From Aminobacter sp039907765 (lineage in GTDB: Bacteria; Pseudomonadota; Alphaproteobacteria; Rhizobiales; Rhizobiaceae), in assembly GCF_039907765.1 (NCBI RefSeq), contig NZ_JARDJI010000005.1, forward strand, positions 124,001-188,000: a stretch of 64,000 bases of DNA. Reading direction: 5' to 3'. Numbering within the stretch: the first letter of the stretch is position 1; every line of letters starts with the position of its first letter. The position numbers and the translations under genes were made by a program. Below are positions 17,355 to 24,893 of the stretch, piece by piece. The notes beneath the pieces were generated by a model. That model did not search any database. It worked only from the letters and a program-made list of their open reading frames with translations, and was not told the DNA's origin.

Positions 17355-18725
17355 CTATTCCGCCGCGGACTTCTTCTTCGCCGCGGCAGCGTCGGCAAAG
17401 CGCTGGCGCAGTTCCTTGCCCTTGCCCGGCATCGTCTTCTGCCGTGCGCGGCCGAAGGCGAGCGCATCCTCTGGCACCTCTTCGGTGATGACACTGCCCG
17501 ATGCGATGTAGGATCGCGCGCCGATCGCGATCGGGGCGACCAGCGAGGTATTGGACCCGATGAAGGCACCTTCGCCGATGTCGGTGAAGAATTTCGAATA
17601 GCCGTCATAGTTGCAGGTGATGGTACCGGCGCCGATGTTGGCGCCTGCACCGACGCGTGCGTCGCCGATATAGGTGAGGTGATTGACCTTGGCGCCCTTC
17701 TCGACCGTCGCCTTCTTCACCTCGCAGAAATTGCCGACCTTGGACTTTTCGTGCAGGTCGGCGCCCGGCCTGAGCCGTGCGAAAGGCCCGATCTCGGCAC
17801 GCGGGCCGACGCTGGCACCTTCGAGATGGCTGTAGGCGTGGATCAAAGCCCCGTCGGCGATTTTCACGTCCACGCCGAACCACACATTCGGCTCGACGGT
17901 CACGTCGGCGCCGATTTGGGTGTCGTGCGAGAAGTAGACGGTTTCCGGCGCGATCAGCGTGGCGCCGTCGAGCATCGCCTTGCGGCGGCGGCGCTTTTGC
18001 CAGATGGCCTCGGCCTCGGCCAGTTCGGCGCGGTTGTTGATGCCGAGCACGCTTTCGAAGCTCGCCTCGGTCGCCATCACCTTCAGCCCGGCGCGGTCGG
18101 CGATCTCGACGATGTCGGTGAGATAGAATTCGCCCTTGGCGTTGGCATTGCCGACCTCGTCGAGCAGTTGGAGCGCGTGCCTGCCGGCAATCGCCATCAA
18201 GCCGGCATTGCAGAAGCCGATCTTGCGCTCCTCGTCGGTGCAGTCCTTGTCCTCGCGGATGGCGATCAGCCTGCCATCCTTCTCGATCAGGCGGCCGTAG
18301 CCCGCCGGGCTCGGCGGCCTGAAACCGATGACCACGACGGCGGCACCTTCGGCCAAGCCGGTCCGCGCGGTCGCGAGCGATTCCGCCTCGACCAGAGGCG
18401 TGTCGCCGAACATGACGAGCAAATCATCATGGCCGCGCGCAATCGCCTGCCGCGCCGCCAGCACGGCATGCGCCGTGCCCAGCCGCTCGGCCTGGACGAA
18501 GATTTCTGCTTTCGGCGCAAAACCTTCCGCGGCTTTCCTCACCTCGTCTCCGCCATGCCCGACGACCAGCGCGACATCGCTTGCGCCGGCGGATTGGGCC
18601 GTCCTCGCCACATGCGCGACCATCGGCAGGCCGGCGATGCCATGCAGCACCTTGGGCATGGCGCTCTTCATGCGCGTACCTTCGCCGGCAGCAAGAATGA
18701 TCGACAGGCAGGTTCTCGGGGTCAT
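17355..18725 (-). CDS. glmU: Bifunctional GlmU: glucosamine-1-P acetyltransferase / GlcNAc-1-P uridylyltransferase
   Basis: GlmU performs the last two steps to UDP-GlcNAc, the precursor of peptidoglycan and lipid A. The 456-residue protein has an N-terminal nucleotidyltransferase domain (LAAGEGTRMKSAMPKVLH) and a C-terminal left-handed beta-helix acetyltransferase domain with hexapeptide repeats (PFARLRPG, KVNHLTYIGDARVG, GAGTITCNYDG). It is upstream of glmS on the same strand, an order common in Rhizobiales. Confidence 0.97.
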   Translation of the reverse strand: MTPRTCLSIILAAGEGTRMKSAMPKVLHGIAGLPMVAHVARTAQSAGASDVALVVGHGGDEVRKAAEGFAPKAEIFVQAERLGTAHAVLAARQAIARGHDDLLVMFGDTPLVEAESLATARTGLAEGAAVVVIGFRPPSPAGYGRLIEKDGRLIAIREDKDCTDEERKIGFCNAGLMAIAGRHALQLLDEVGNANAKGEFYLTDIVEIADRAGLKVMATEASFESVLGINNRAELAEAEAIWQKRRRRKAMLDGATLIAPETVYFSHDTQIGADVTVEPNVWFGVDVKIADGALIHAYSHLEGASVGPRAEIGPFARLRPGADLHEKSKVGNFCEVKKATVEKGAKVNHLTYIGDARVGAGANIGAGTITCNYDGYSKFFTDIGEGAFIGSNTSLVAPIAIGARSYIASGSVITEEVPEDALAFGRARQKTMPGKGKELRQRFADAAAAKKKSAAE

Positions 18726-18819
18726 GGCGTCGTCCGGATTGGAAAAAGGCGGCTGGAATCGGCCACCTTTCTATCATTCCAAGCATTGCGGTCCAATGCA
18801 GCGGAATTCCGGCCGGACG

Positions 18820-19566
18820 CTAACCTAGCTGGCCCAGGATGGGGAAGCGCTCGAGCAGCCAGTAGGACGCTGTCTGAATGCCACCCGTGAGAAACAGGAT
18901 GCCGGCCACGACGAGAAGGGCGCCGATGACCTTCTCGACCTTGCCGAGATGCACGCGGAACTTCGACAGGAACCGCATGAACGCGCCCGAGAACAGCGCG
19001 GCAACGAGGAATGGAATGCCGAGCCCGAGCGAATAGATGCCGAGCAGCAGCGCCCCCTCGCCCACCGTCTCGCGTCCGCCCGCGAGCGTCAGGATCGGCC
19101 CGAGGACCGGACCGATGCAGGGCGTCCAGCCGAAAGCGAAGGCCAGGCCCATGGCGTAGGCGCCGAGATTGCTCGCCGGCTTGCCCTCGGTGTGGAAGCG
19201 CGCCTCGCGCGACAGCATCGGGATGCGCAAGAGGCCGAGGAAATTGAGGCCCATCAGGATGATGAGCACGCCAGCGGCCATGGCAAGCGGTTGCTGCCAC
19301 AGCCGGAGCACCTGCCCGATGGACGATGCACCTGCACCAAGAGCCACAAAAACGGTCGTGAAGCCGAGCACGAAGGAGCCGGAGGCCGTCAGCAGCGCGC
19401 CACGCGCCCGGTTGACGGCAACAGCTGCTCCGCCCCCTTTGAAGTCGTCGACAGAAACGCCGGCCATGTAGCAGAGATAAGGCGGCACCAGCGGAAGCAC
19501 GCATGGCGAAAGGAACGACAACGCTCCCGCCCCCAGTGCAGTCAGATAGCCAATGTCCAATAACAT
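18820..19566 (-). CDS. ccdA: CcdA-type cytochrome c biogenesis / thiol-disulfide transporter
   Basis: The 248-residue protein has six transmembrane helices and the two redox cysteines expected for CcdA: one in LSPCVLPLVPPYLCYMAG near residue 22 and one in FGWTPCIGPVLGPIL near 145. CcdA passes electrons from cytoplasmic thioredoxin across the inner membrane to periplasmic thiol proteins used in cytochrome c maturation. It lies alone between glmU and an orphan secreted protein, all on the minus strand. Confidence 0.9.
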   Translation of the reverse strand: MLLDIGYLTALGAGALSFLSPCVLPLVPPYLCYMAGVSVDDFKGGGAAVAVNRARGALLTASGSFVLGFTTVFVALGAGASSIGQVLRLWQQPLAMAAGVLIILMGLNFLGLLRIPMLSREARFHTEGKPASNLGAYAMGLAFAFGWTPCIGPVLGPILTLAGGRETVGEGALLLGIYSLGLGIPFLVAALFSGAFMRFLSKFRVHLGKVEKVIGALLVVAGILFLTGGIQTASYWLLERFPILGQLG

Positions 19567-19666
19567 TCCACGCCGCTCCGCCGATAATCAGGGCCGGATA
19601 TAGCGTTGTCGGCCTGACAGCACCAATCACCATTCCGTGGCATGTCGTCGCCGCTGGGCGACCGCG

Positions 19667-20002
19667 TTAGTCGCGGACGATGTACTCGCCGAGTTCGCAG
19701 AGGTTCTGGGTATCCTCGGTCGTGTCGAGGTCCGAATCCGCGTCGAACTCGAAGCGCATGTCGTAGTCACAGACGCTGCGGCCATCGGCAATGGTGATCT
19801 CGATGCTGTCGCCAGGTGCCAGCATGTCGACGTCGAGAATGTTCTCCTCCCAATCCCTGACGCCAACCGGCGACACGTAGAATTCGGTGAGCGCTGACGA
19901 GGTGCCGTTCGTCAGGGTGAAGACCAGGTCCTCGGTCTGGGCATTGGCCGGCACAACCAGCAATGCCAGTAAGGCCATGACGAACTGCGGGCGAACAAGC
20001 AT
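19667..20002 (-). CDS. Small secreted protein of unknown function
   Basis: I do not recognise a named family. The 111-residue protein has a signal peptide (FVMALLALLVVPANAQ, cleavage about residue 22) and a mature part that is acidic and beta-rich (LVFTLTNGTSSALTEFYVSP, then DSIEITIADG). A single pair of cysteines (CDYDM and NLCELG) probably forms a disulfide. AAGGGG precedes the ATG by about ten bases. It should be periplasmic or exported. Similar short proteins are common in rhizobia, but no role is known to me. Confidence 0.7.
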   Translation of the reverse strand: MLVRPQFVMALLALLVVPANAQTEDLVFTLTNGTSSALTEFYVSPVGVRDWEENILDVDMLAPGDSIEITIADGRSVCDYDMRFEFDADSDLDTTEDTQNLCELGEYIVRD

Positions 20003-20138
20003 CTTTCAACATCCCCTTTGACAAAACGACCGCGGTGCGGCGCGGTCTTACAGCAGGGCATCGCGCCAGCAATGTGACGAACCCAGCGGAAGCTGCGTGA
20101 AAGGTGGCCATTGGGCGGCTATCGTGCTGATTTTCCGG

Positions 20139-20167
20139 TTGACCGGCGGGGGCACTCTCCCTATGTT
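20139..20167 (+). promoter_or_regulatory. Predicted sigma-70 promoter of tRNA-Lys
   Basis: TTGACC (20139-20144) and TATGTT (20162-20167) are separated by 17 bp and lie about 36 bp before the mature tRNA 5' end. This is a good match to the housekeeping promoter of alphaproteobacteria. Confidence 0.65.
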
Positions 20168-20202
20168 CCGCCGCAATTTCGGGGTCGCCGCGCGGCCTTC
20201 GG

Positions 20203-20278
20203 GAGCGCGTAGCTCAGCCGGTAGAGCAACTGACTTTTAATCAGTAGGTCCAGGGTTCGAATCCCTGCGCGCTCACCA
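20203..20278 (+). tRNA. tRNA-Lys (anticodon TTT)
   Basis: The cloverleaf is complete. The acceptor GAGCGCG pairs with CGCGCTC, the D-arm is AGCTCAGCCGGTAGAGC, the anticodon stem ACTGA/TCAGT has loop CTTTTAA (anticodon TTT), and the T-arm is CAGGGTTCGAATCCCTG. CCA is encoded. The last 31 bases and 12 bases of flank are repeated at 21575-21617, so this gene is the attachment site of a small island. Confidence 0.97.
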
Positions 20279-20290
20279 CTTCGGCATCTT
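20248..20290 (+). repeat. attL-like 43-bp direct repeat (tRNA-Lys 3' end)
   Basis: This sequence starts GTCCAGGGTTCGAATCC and runs through CCA to CACTTCGGCATCTT-type flank. It is identical to 21575-21617. The position over the T-arm and 3' end of a tRNA is typical for tyrosine-recombinase integration. Confidence 0.88.
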
Positions 20291-20506
20291 GCGGCCAGGA
20301 AACGTGGACAACGGTTTGTCTCCAACCTCACCGCGCTGCCATCGACCGCCCTGGCAGGTAATCTGGTGACATCTGCATGCACCTGCTCGCCGAAGCAGAA
20401 TGTCCGCAGCCCTAGTTGTCTGTTGAAAAACCGTCTTGTTCACGGAGGGTTTGGGGCAAATTTCAGAATCAAAAACGGGTATCTCCGAGCCGTCGTCGAC
20501 AGTCTG

Positions 20507-21319
20507 CTAGAGCAGCGAGAATTGACGACCTGCAGTCTGGTAAGCTGTGTCCAACTTCAAAGTCTCCTTATGAGCAAGGCCCGTCCCCCTGGTGACAACG
20601 GCGAACATCGGGGCCGGCACTTCGACCTTGCTGACGATCGATGGGTCTGAGGCGTGTAGCATCAATATCTCGAACAGCAGATTGGTCAGCGCGGGCCGGC
20701 CATTGAAATAGGACTTCTCGGTCTGCCACTCGTCGCCCGGCCAATGCGCCCATCCCCAATCCTCGATGATGAACTTCCCGCCAGGCCGGAGATATCCGAA
20801 AGTCGCTTCGAAGCTCGCCCTCGTCTGCGCGTATTCGTGTGAGCAGTCGTCGGTGATAAGGTCGAGACCTTGATCAATGAACTCTTCATCGAGGATGCGC
20901 CGCAACGTCAGAACGTCATCCTGTAGCGTGCGGCCGTAGAGGCGCACCACATTGGACAGACCAGCGCGTTCGATATGGCGTTTCAGCGCCTCCGACGGCT
21001 CCTTGTAGTCGATCGCCACGACTTTGCGAGGCTTGACTGTGTCAGCTAGAAGTAGCGGCAATCCGCCGTGGAAAAAGCCGAGTTCGAACACGTGCTGCAC
21101 CTGATCGGGAAGATACAGTTCGTAGAGCCCGAGCATGCTCGGGCTCTTCAGAAAGGCGACGCTTTCGTCAGTTGTTCCGAACGAAAAATCATGCATCGAA
21201 TGGCGGAACATGAAGCGTTTGGTGCGGAAGTGGTGCTCGTCTATGTTCTCGAACAGGAGTTTTCGCTTCGCATACGAATTGTGTTTCCGGCCCTTGCTGG
21301 CCCACGGCCACGAAATCAT
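20507..21319 (-). CDS. Class I SAM-dependent methyltransferase-like protein, island cargo
   Basis: The start is the ATG at 21317-21319 (MISWPWASKG) because AAGGAG lies 8 nt upstream, giving 270 residues. A Rossmann SAM site is suggested by FELGFFHGGLPLLLAD (about residues 75-90) and VVAIDYKEP. A later DDCSHEYAQT...LRPGG..IIEDWGWAHW block resembles the metal-binding region of CmcI/TylF-like methyltransferases. The substrate is unknown; such enzymes often methylate sugars or O-linked groups on glycans and antibiotics. It is the only gene in the tRNA-Lys mini-island. Confidence 0.65.
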   Translation of the reverse strand: MISWPWASKGRKHNSYAKRKLLFENIDEHHFRTKRFMFRHSMHDFSFGTTDESVAFLKSPSMLGLYELYLPDQVQHVFELGFFHGGLPLLLADTVKPRKVVAIDYKEPSEALKRHIERAGLSNVVRLYGRTLQDDVLTLRRILDEEFIDQGLDLITDDCSHEYAQTRASFEATFGYLRPGGKFIIEDWGWAHWPGDEWQTEKSYFNGRPALTNLLFEILMLHASDPSIVSKVEVPAPMFAVVTRGTGLAHKETLKLDTAYQTAGRQFSLL

Positions 21320-21721
21320 GCTGCTTTCTCCTTCGCCAAGCACTGATAGTAGCGGCAATTCTGTACTTCAAGCCGGGCCCGACTCTGTCGTGGCTTCCCG
21401 CCAACTGACGATCTCGGCCCGACCTTGCGTGGCTTGACCATGCCGGTAGCGCAAAGCTGCAGGGCTCCGATAAAGAGCCCGCCACTTGTGCACGGGCATT
21501 TCGTTCCAGATCGGTTTCGAATCCGGCAGATCGACCGATGACACTTGGAGCAGAACCGAATATCCATGCACCCTGTCCAGGGTTCGAATCCCTGCGCGCT
21601 CACCACTTCGGCATCTTTGCCGTGTCATCCCACCGTTGACCGCTCCCGCACGCGCGAGGAACATTCTGCCTGTCCTGACCGTTTAGCTTCAAAGGGTTCA
21701 GTTCCTTTTGAGGAGACGACC
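21320..21721. other. Right flank of mini-island and BA14K leader region, no gene
   Basis: This 402-bp stretch holds the right 43-bp repeat and the upstream region of the BA14K gene. Small open frames across it overlap the repeat and show no family features. Confidence 0.6.
21575..21617 (+). repeat. attR-like 43-bp direct repeat (tRNA-Lys 3' fragment)
   Basis: This is an identical copy of 20248-20290. Only the T-arm and acceptor 3' strand are present, so it is not a second tRNA gene. It marks the right boundary of the mini-island. Confidence 0.88.
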
Positions 21722-22219
21722 ATGAAGAAGATCATGTCTGGATTGTTGGCGACAGTTCTTGCAACATCCTTCGCGGCGGCGTCCGCGGTTCCAGCCGCGG
21801 CCGCGCCGGCATTCTACCCCAAGGCGCCAGAAGCGAAATCAGGGGTCGAGCAGGTGCAGTACGATCCCTACTGGCGGCCGCGCCGCGTCATGCGAATGGA
21901 TCGCGACGACAGGCGCTACCGGATCGTCCGTCGGGGCGATATCTATTACATGAACGGCCATCGCGGCTATCGCGACTATCGGCCCGGATATCGCCGCTAC
22001 AACGACTGGTGGTTCCCTGCCGGCGCCTTCATCGCCGGAGCCATCATCGGCGGCGCGCTGAGCCAGCCCCGCTACATCGCGCCGCGCTATGGTGTGCGCG
22101 CCTCCGGCGACGCCCACGTCCAGTGGTGCTACGACCGCTACCGCTCGTATCGCGCCTGGGACAACACCTACCAGCCCTACAATGGGCCCCGCCGCCAGTG
22201 CTATTCGCCCTATAGCTGA
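21722..22219 (+). CDS. BA14K-family protein
   Basis: The 165-residue protein starts MKKIMSGLLATVLATS with a signal peptide ending near AAAAP. A Tyr/Arg-rich middle (YRDYRPGYRRYNDWWFP) is followed by a hydrophobic AGAFIAGAIIGGAL segment, and the C-terminal BA14K signature reads HVQWCYDRYRSYRAWDNTYQPYNGPRRQC. BA14K was described in Brucella as a lectin-like immunoreactive protein; in free-living rhizobia its role is unknown. It is envelope-associated. The longer frame begins inside the tRNA repeat and is not used. Confidence 0.88.
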   Translation: MKKIMSGLLATVLATSFAAASAVPAAAAPAFYPKAPEAKSGVEQVQYDPYWRPRRVMRMDRDDRRYRIVRRGDIYYMNGHRGYRDYRPGYRRYNDWWFPAGAFIAGAIIGGALSQPRYIAPRYGVRASGDAHVQWCYDRYRSYRAWDNTYQPYNGPRRQCYSPYS

Positions 22220-22244
22220 GGCGAAACCGGCCGAGTACGCCTGA

Positions 22245-22283
22245 GACCCGCGTTCGCGCGAAGTGCCTACGCGGGTCTTTTCG
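22245..22283 (+). terminator. Terminator after the BA14K gene
   Basis: GACCCGCG (22245-22252) and CGCGGGTC (22270-22277) form an 8-bp stem followed by TTTTCGTTTC. The hairpin overlaps the last codons of the convergent DeoR-type regulator gene. Confidence 0.7.
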
Positions 22284-23037
22284 TTTCGATCAGCTGGACA
22301 TCCGATTCGGCGCAGATCCTTCGAATGCTGGGCAGGTCGCAGCGGTCGGTGATGAAGCTGTCCATCTGCGACAGATGTGCGATCCGCACCGGCGCCGTCC
22401 GTTCGAACTTGGTGCTGTCCGAAACCAGGATGACGTGCCGGGCGTTGGCGATGATCGCCTGGGCGACCTTCACCTCGCGGAAGTCGAAGTCGAGCAATGC
22501 CCCGTCATGGTCGATGGCCGAGGCGCCGATCACGGCATAGTCGACCTTGAACTGCTTGATGAAATCGACTGCCGCCTCGCCGACGATGCCGCCGTCCGAG
22601 CCGCGCACCACGCCGCCGGCGATCACCACCTCCATCGAAGGATAGACGCGCATCCTGTTGGCGACATTGATGTTGTTGGTGATGACCATCAGACCCTTGT
22701 GGTCGAGCAGCGCCTTGCTCACCGCCTCGGTGGTGGTGCCGATGTTGACGAACAGGGACGCGTTGTCGGGGATGATGCGCGCCGCCGCCTGGCCGATGGC
22801 GTCCTTCTCGTCGGCCGCGATCTTGCGCCGCGCTTCGTATTCGAGGTTCTCGATGCCGGATGGGAACAGCGCACCGCCGTGGACGCGACTCAACAGTCGC
22901 TGGTCGCAGAGGTCATTGAGGTCCTTGCGGATCGTCTGCGGCGTGACCTGGAAGTGCGCCGCAAGGTCGTCGACCAGCACCCGCCCGTTGTCCTTGGCCA
23001 TCTGGACGATTTCGGACTGACGTGGCGAAAGATACAT
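22267..23037 (-). CDS. DeoR/GlpR-family transcriptional regulator
   Basis: The 256-residue protein starts MYLSPRQSEIVQMAK. It has the DeoR winged helix (VDDLAAHFQVTPQTIRKDLNDL, about residues 20-41, then LLSRVHGGA) and a C-terminal sugar-phosphate-sensing domain (IGTTTEAVSKAL, VVRGSDGGIVGEAA, DFREVKVAQAI). The closest type is GlpR, the glycerol-3-phosphate repressor, but no glycerol genes are near. A TTTCGTTT/AAACGAAA dyad 18 nt upstream suggests autoregulation. The longer upstream frame is rejected because of the start-site match to the family. Confidence 0.9.
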   Translation of the reverse strand: MYLSPRQSEIVQMAKDNGRVLVDDLAAHFQVTPQTIRKDLNDLCDQRLLSRVHGGALFPSGIENLEYEARRKIAADEKDAIGQAAARIIPDNASLFVNIGTTTEAVSKALLDHKGLMVITNNINVANRMRVYPSMEVVIAGGVVRGSDGGIVGEAAVDFIKQFKVDYAVIGASAIDHDGALLDFDFREVKVAQAIIANARHVILVSDSTKFERTAPVRIAHLSQMDSFITDRCDLPSIRRICAESDVQLIETKRPA

Positions 23038-23054
23038 GGGCGGTATTCCCCGAA

Positions 23055-23087
23055 TTTCGTTTCGTGGGACGATAGGTGAAAACGAAA
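23055..23087. promoter_or_regulatory. Predicted DeoR-type operator (dyad)
   Basis: TTTCGTTT, 17 nt, AAACGAAA is a perfect 8-bp inverted repeat upstream of the DeoR/GlpR-type gene. TTTCG-containing boxes are common operators for this family. Confidence 0.55.
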
Positions 23088-23130
23088 GCCGTGAAAAGCC
23101 GCTTCGAAGCTGCAACGAAGCTTTGCGCTC

Positions 23131-23280
23131 TCAGCTCCGCGCCAGTTCGGTGATCGCCTCGAACACCTGGCCGGGCTACACCTGCGCCCGCACCGGCCGC
23201 TCCCTCAGGCCGTCGCGGTAGTCGACGCCACAGTCGGCAGCCCTGCACGACCACTCGCAAAACTCGTCCGCTTCTTGCTC
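23131..23280 (-). pseudogene. Fragment of a PLP-dependent (group II/aromatic amino acid type) decarboxylase
   Basis: One reading frame on the minus strand gives EQEADEFCEWSCRAADCGVD, then YRDGLRERPVRAQV, a TAG stop, and PGQVFEAITELARS. The pattern of EF..W...AAD...DY....RPV...V.PG is that of the N terminus of pyridoxal-dependent amino acid decarboxylases. Only about 50 residues remain, there is no ATG in frame, and a stop interrupts it, so it is a relic. The identification is by eye. Confidence 0.45.
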
Positions 23281-23321
23281 TCCTCCATGTTTGCCGGCCG
23301 ATGGCCTTGGATTGGCCCCTG

Positions 23322-24053
23322 CTATTCCGGAAAGTCCGGCAGGCTCTGGAAGGCCACCTTGAGCGCGTTGGACCAGCCGTCCGAGATCGTCCGATAATAA
23401 GGATCGTCGGCACCGATGCGCTTCTTGAGCCCCACCTTCAGCGCATCCTTCTCGTAGAACAGAAGATCGAGCGGCAGGCCGACCGACAGGTTCGACTTCA
23501 GCGTCGAATCGAACGACACCATCAGGAGCTTCACCGTTTCGGCGAAACTCATTGCCCGGTCATAGGCACGCACGATGATCGGCTTGCCGTATTTGGTCTC
23601 GCCGATCTGGAAGAACGGCGTGTCGTCGGTCGATTCGATGAAATTGCCCTCGGGATAGATCATGAACAGCCTGGGCTCGCTGCCCTTGATCTGGCCACCA
23701 AGGATGAAGGAGGCGTTGAAGCTGGAATCGGCCCTCTGGCCGACGGGCGCCGACTGGGCAATCACTTCCTTGACCGCCTCCCCGACCAGGCAGGCGGTCC
23801 GGTACATCGAGGGCATGTCAAAAATCGTCGGGGCACGCTCGGCGACGGCCTTGGTGCGCTCGTCGAGCAGGCTCGCCACGGACTGCGTCGTGGCGAGGTT
23901 GCCGGCCGACATCAGCACGATGACGCGGTCGCCCGGCTTTTCCCAGACCTTCATCTTTCGAAACGTCGAGATGCTGTCGATGCCGGCATTGGTGCGGGTG
24001 TCCGACATGAACACCAGTCCGCGATCTATCTTGAGGCCGACGCAATAGGTCAT
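23322..24053 (-). CDS. Anbu-type proteasome-like peptidase
   Basis: The 243-residue protein starts MTYCVGLKIDRGLVFMSDTRTNAG, so removal of Met exposes Thr2 as the N-terminal nucleophile of the proteasome/HslV fold. The SDTRTNAG segment and VLMSAGNLATTQSV match the Anbu (ancestral beta subunit) group of bacterial proteasome homologues. Anbu assembles into open helical or ring-like particles; its substrates are unresolved. It is last in a four-gene unit with transglutaminase, alpha-E and ATP-grasp genes, its known partners in many proteobacteria. Confidence 0.9.
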   Translation of the reverse strand: MTYCVGLKIDRGLVFMSDTRTNAGIDSISTFRKMKVWEKPGDRVIVLMSAGNLATTQSVASLLDERTKAVAERAPTIFDMPSMYRTACLVGEAVKEVIAQSAPVGQRADSSFNASFILGGQIKGSEPRLFMIYPEGNFIESTDDTPFFQIGETKYGKPIIVRAYDRAMSFAETVKLLMVSFDSTLKSNLSVGLPLDLLFYEKDALKVGLKKRIGADDPYYRTISDGWSNALKVAFQSLPDFPE

Positions 24054-24086
24054 GCGATTCCAGTCCGGGCGAGCTTTCCTGCCGGA

Positions 24087-24881
24087 TTACTGCTCCACAG
24101 TGATATGGACTGCAAGCCGTTCCTGCGCCTGCCCGATCAGTATGCCCGAAATCGGCATCGCCTCGCGATAGTCCCGGCCCACCGCCACGCGCACGTAGCG
24201 CTGGTCGGGCGAAACGCCGTTGGCGGCGTCGAACCCCACCCACCCCAGGCCCGGGACATTGGCTTCGGCCCAAGCATGGGTCGCCACCTGCTCGACGCGA
24301 TCGTTCATCATCAGGTAGCCGCTGACGTAGCGCGCCTGGAAGCCGAGCAGGCGGGCGCAGGCGGCAAACACATGGGCATGGTCCTGGCAGACGCCCGTTC
24401 CCTTGGTCAGCGCCTGTTCGGCAGTGGTCCCCGTATCGGTTGTGCCGGGCACATAGGCGACGCGCTCGCGGATGAGGCCCATCAGGCGGTGCAGCCGCTC
24501 GACCTCGCCGCCCTCGCCCACACTTGCCGCCAGATCCCGGATCGCTTCGCCCGGCGCGGTCAGCGGCGTCTCGTGCTGGAACAGCCAGAGCGGCGCAAAG
24601 CCGCGGTGCGGGCCGGACACGCCGGCGACCTCGTTGGTCTCGACCTCGCCCTCGGCCAGAATGCTGATCGTGTGGGGCTCGCCGTCGATGGAGAGCAGAC
24701 GCGTATCGTTGCCGAACTGGTCGAGGAAGCGCACCTCTTCGCGCGCGCCCTCGATCTGCAGCGTCCAGGTCAGCATGGTCTGCGCCGGGCCGCTCGCGGG
24801 CCACAGCCGGACACGCTGCAGCCCGTAGCGGATGGGCTGGTCATAGTTGTATTCGGTGCGATGCGAAACCTTGAGCCGCAT
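24087..24881 (-). CDS. Transglutaminase-like cysteine peptidase of the Anbu unit
   Basis: The 264-residue protein has an N-terminal beta-rich domain (MRLKVSHRTEYNYDQPIRYG, typical of bacterial transglutaminase-like proteins) and the catalytic triad: Cys in GTGVCQDHAHVFAACAR near residue 155, His in VATHAWAEANVPG near 195, and Asp in GFDAANGV. Such proteins act as peptidases or amide-forming enzymes in the cytoplasm. It lies 12 bp after the alpha-E gene and 33 bp before Anbu. Confidence 0.9.
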   Translation of the reverse strand: MRLKVSHRTEYNYDQPIRYGLQRVRLWPASGPAQTMLTWTLQIEGAREEVRFLDQFGNDTRLLSIDGEPHTISILAEGEVETNEVAGVSGPHRGFAPLWLFQHETPLTAPGEAIRDLAASVGEGGEVERLHRLMGLIRERVAYVPGTTDTGTTAEQALTKGTGVCQDHAHVFAACARLLGFQARYVSGYLMMNDRVEQVATHAWAEANVPGLGWVGFDAANGVSPDQRYVRVAVGRDYREAMPISGILIGQAQERLAVHITVEQ

Positions 24882-24893
24882 GGCCTTGCCCGA

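Larger units (their letters stand above)
20291..21617. mobile_element. 1.3-kb tRNA-Lys mini-island (probable integrated-element remnant)
   Basis: The segment between the two 43-bp repeats holds one methyltransferase-like gene on the minus strand and gene-free flanks, and looks lower in GC than its neighbours. There is no integrase, so it is either a deletion remnant of a larger island or a cassette mobilised in trans. The intact tRNA lies at the left end, so integration restored tRNA function. Confidence 0.7.

Noticed and set aside
15374..17488. 704-codon open frame opposite glmS
   Set aside because: Antisense shadow of glmS, low-complexity composition.
21575..21617. Second tRNA-Lys gene
   Set aside because: Only the T-arm and acceptor 3' strand are present; D-arm and anticodon arm are missing, so it is an attachment-site copy.
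21545..21721. N-terminal extension of the BA14K protein
   Set aside because: The open frame begins inside the tRNA repeat; the ATG at 21722 gives a clean signal peptide.
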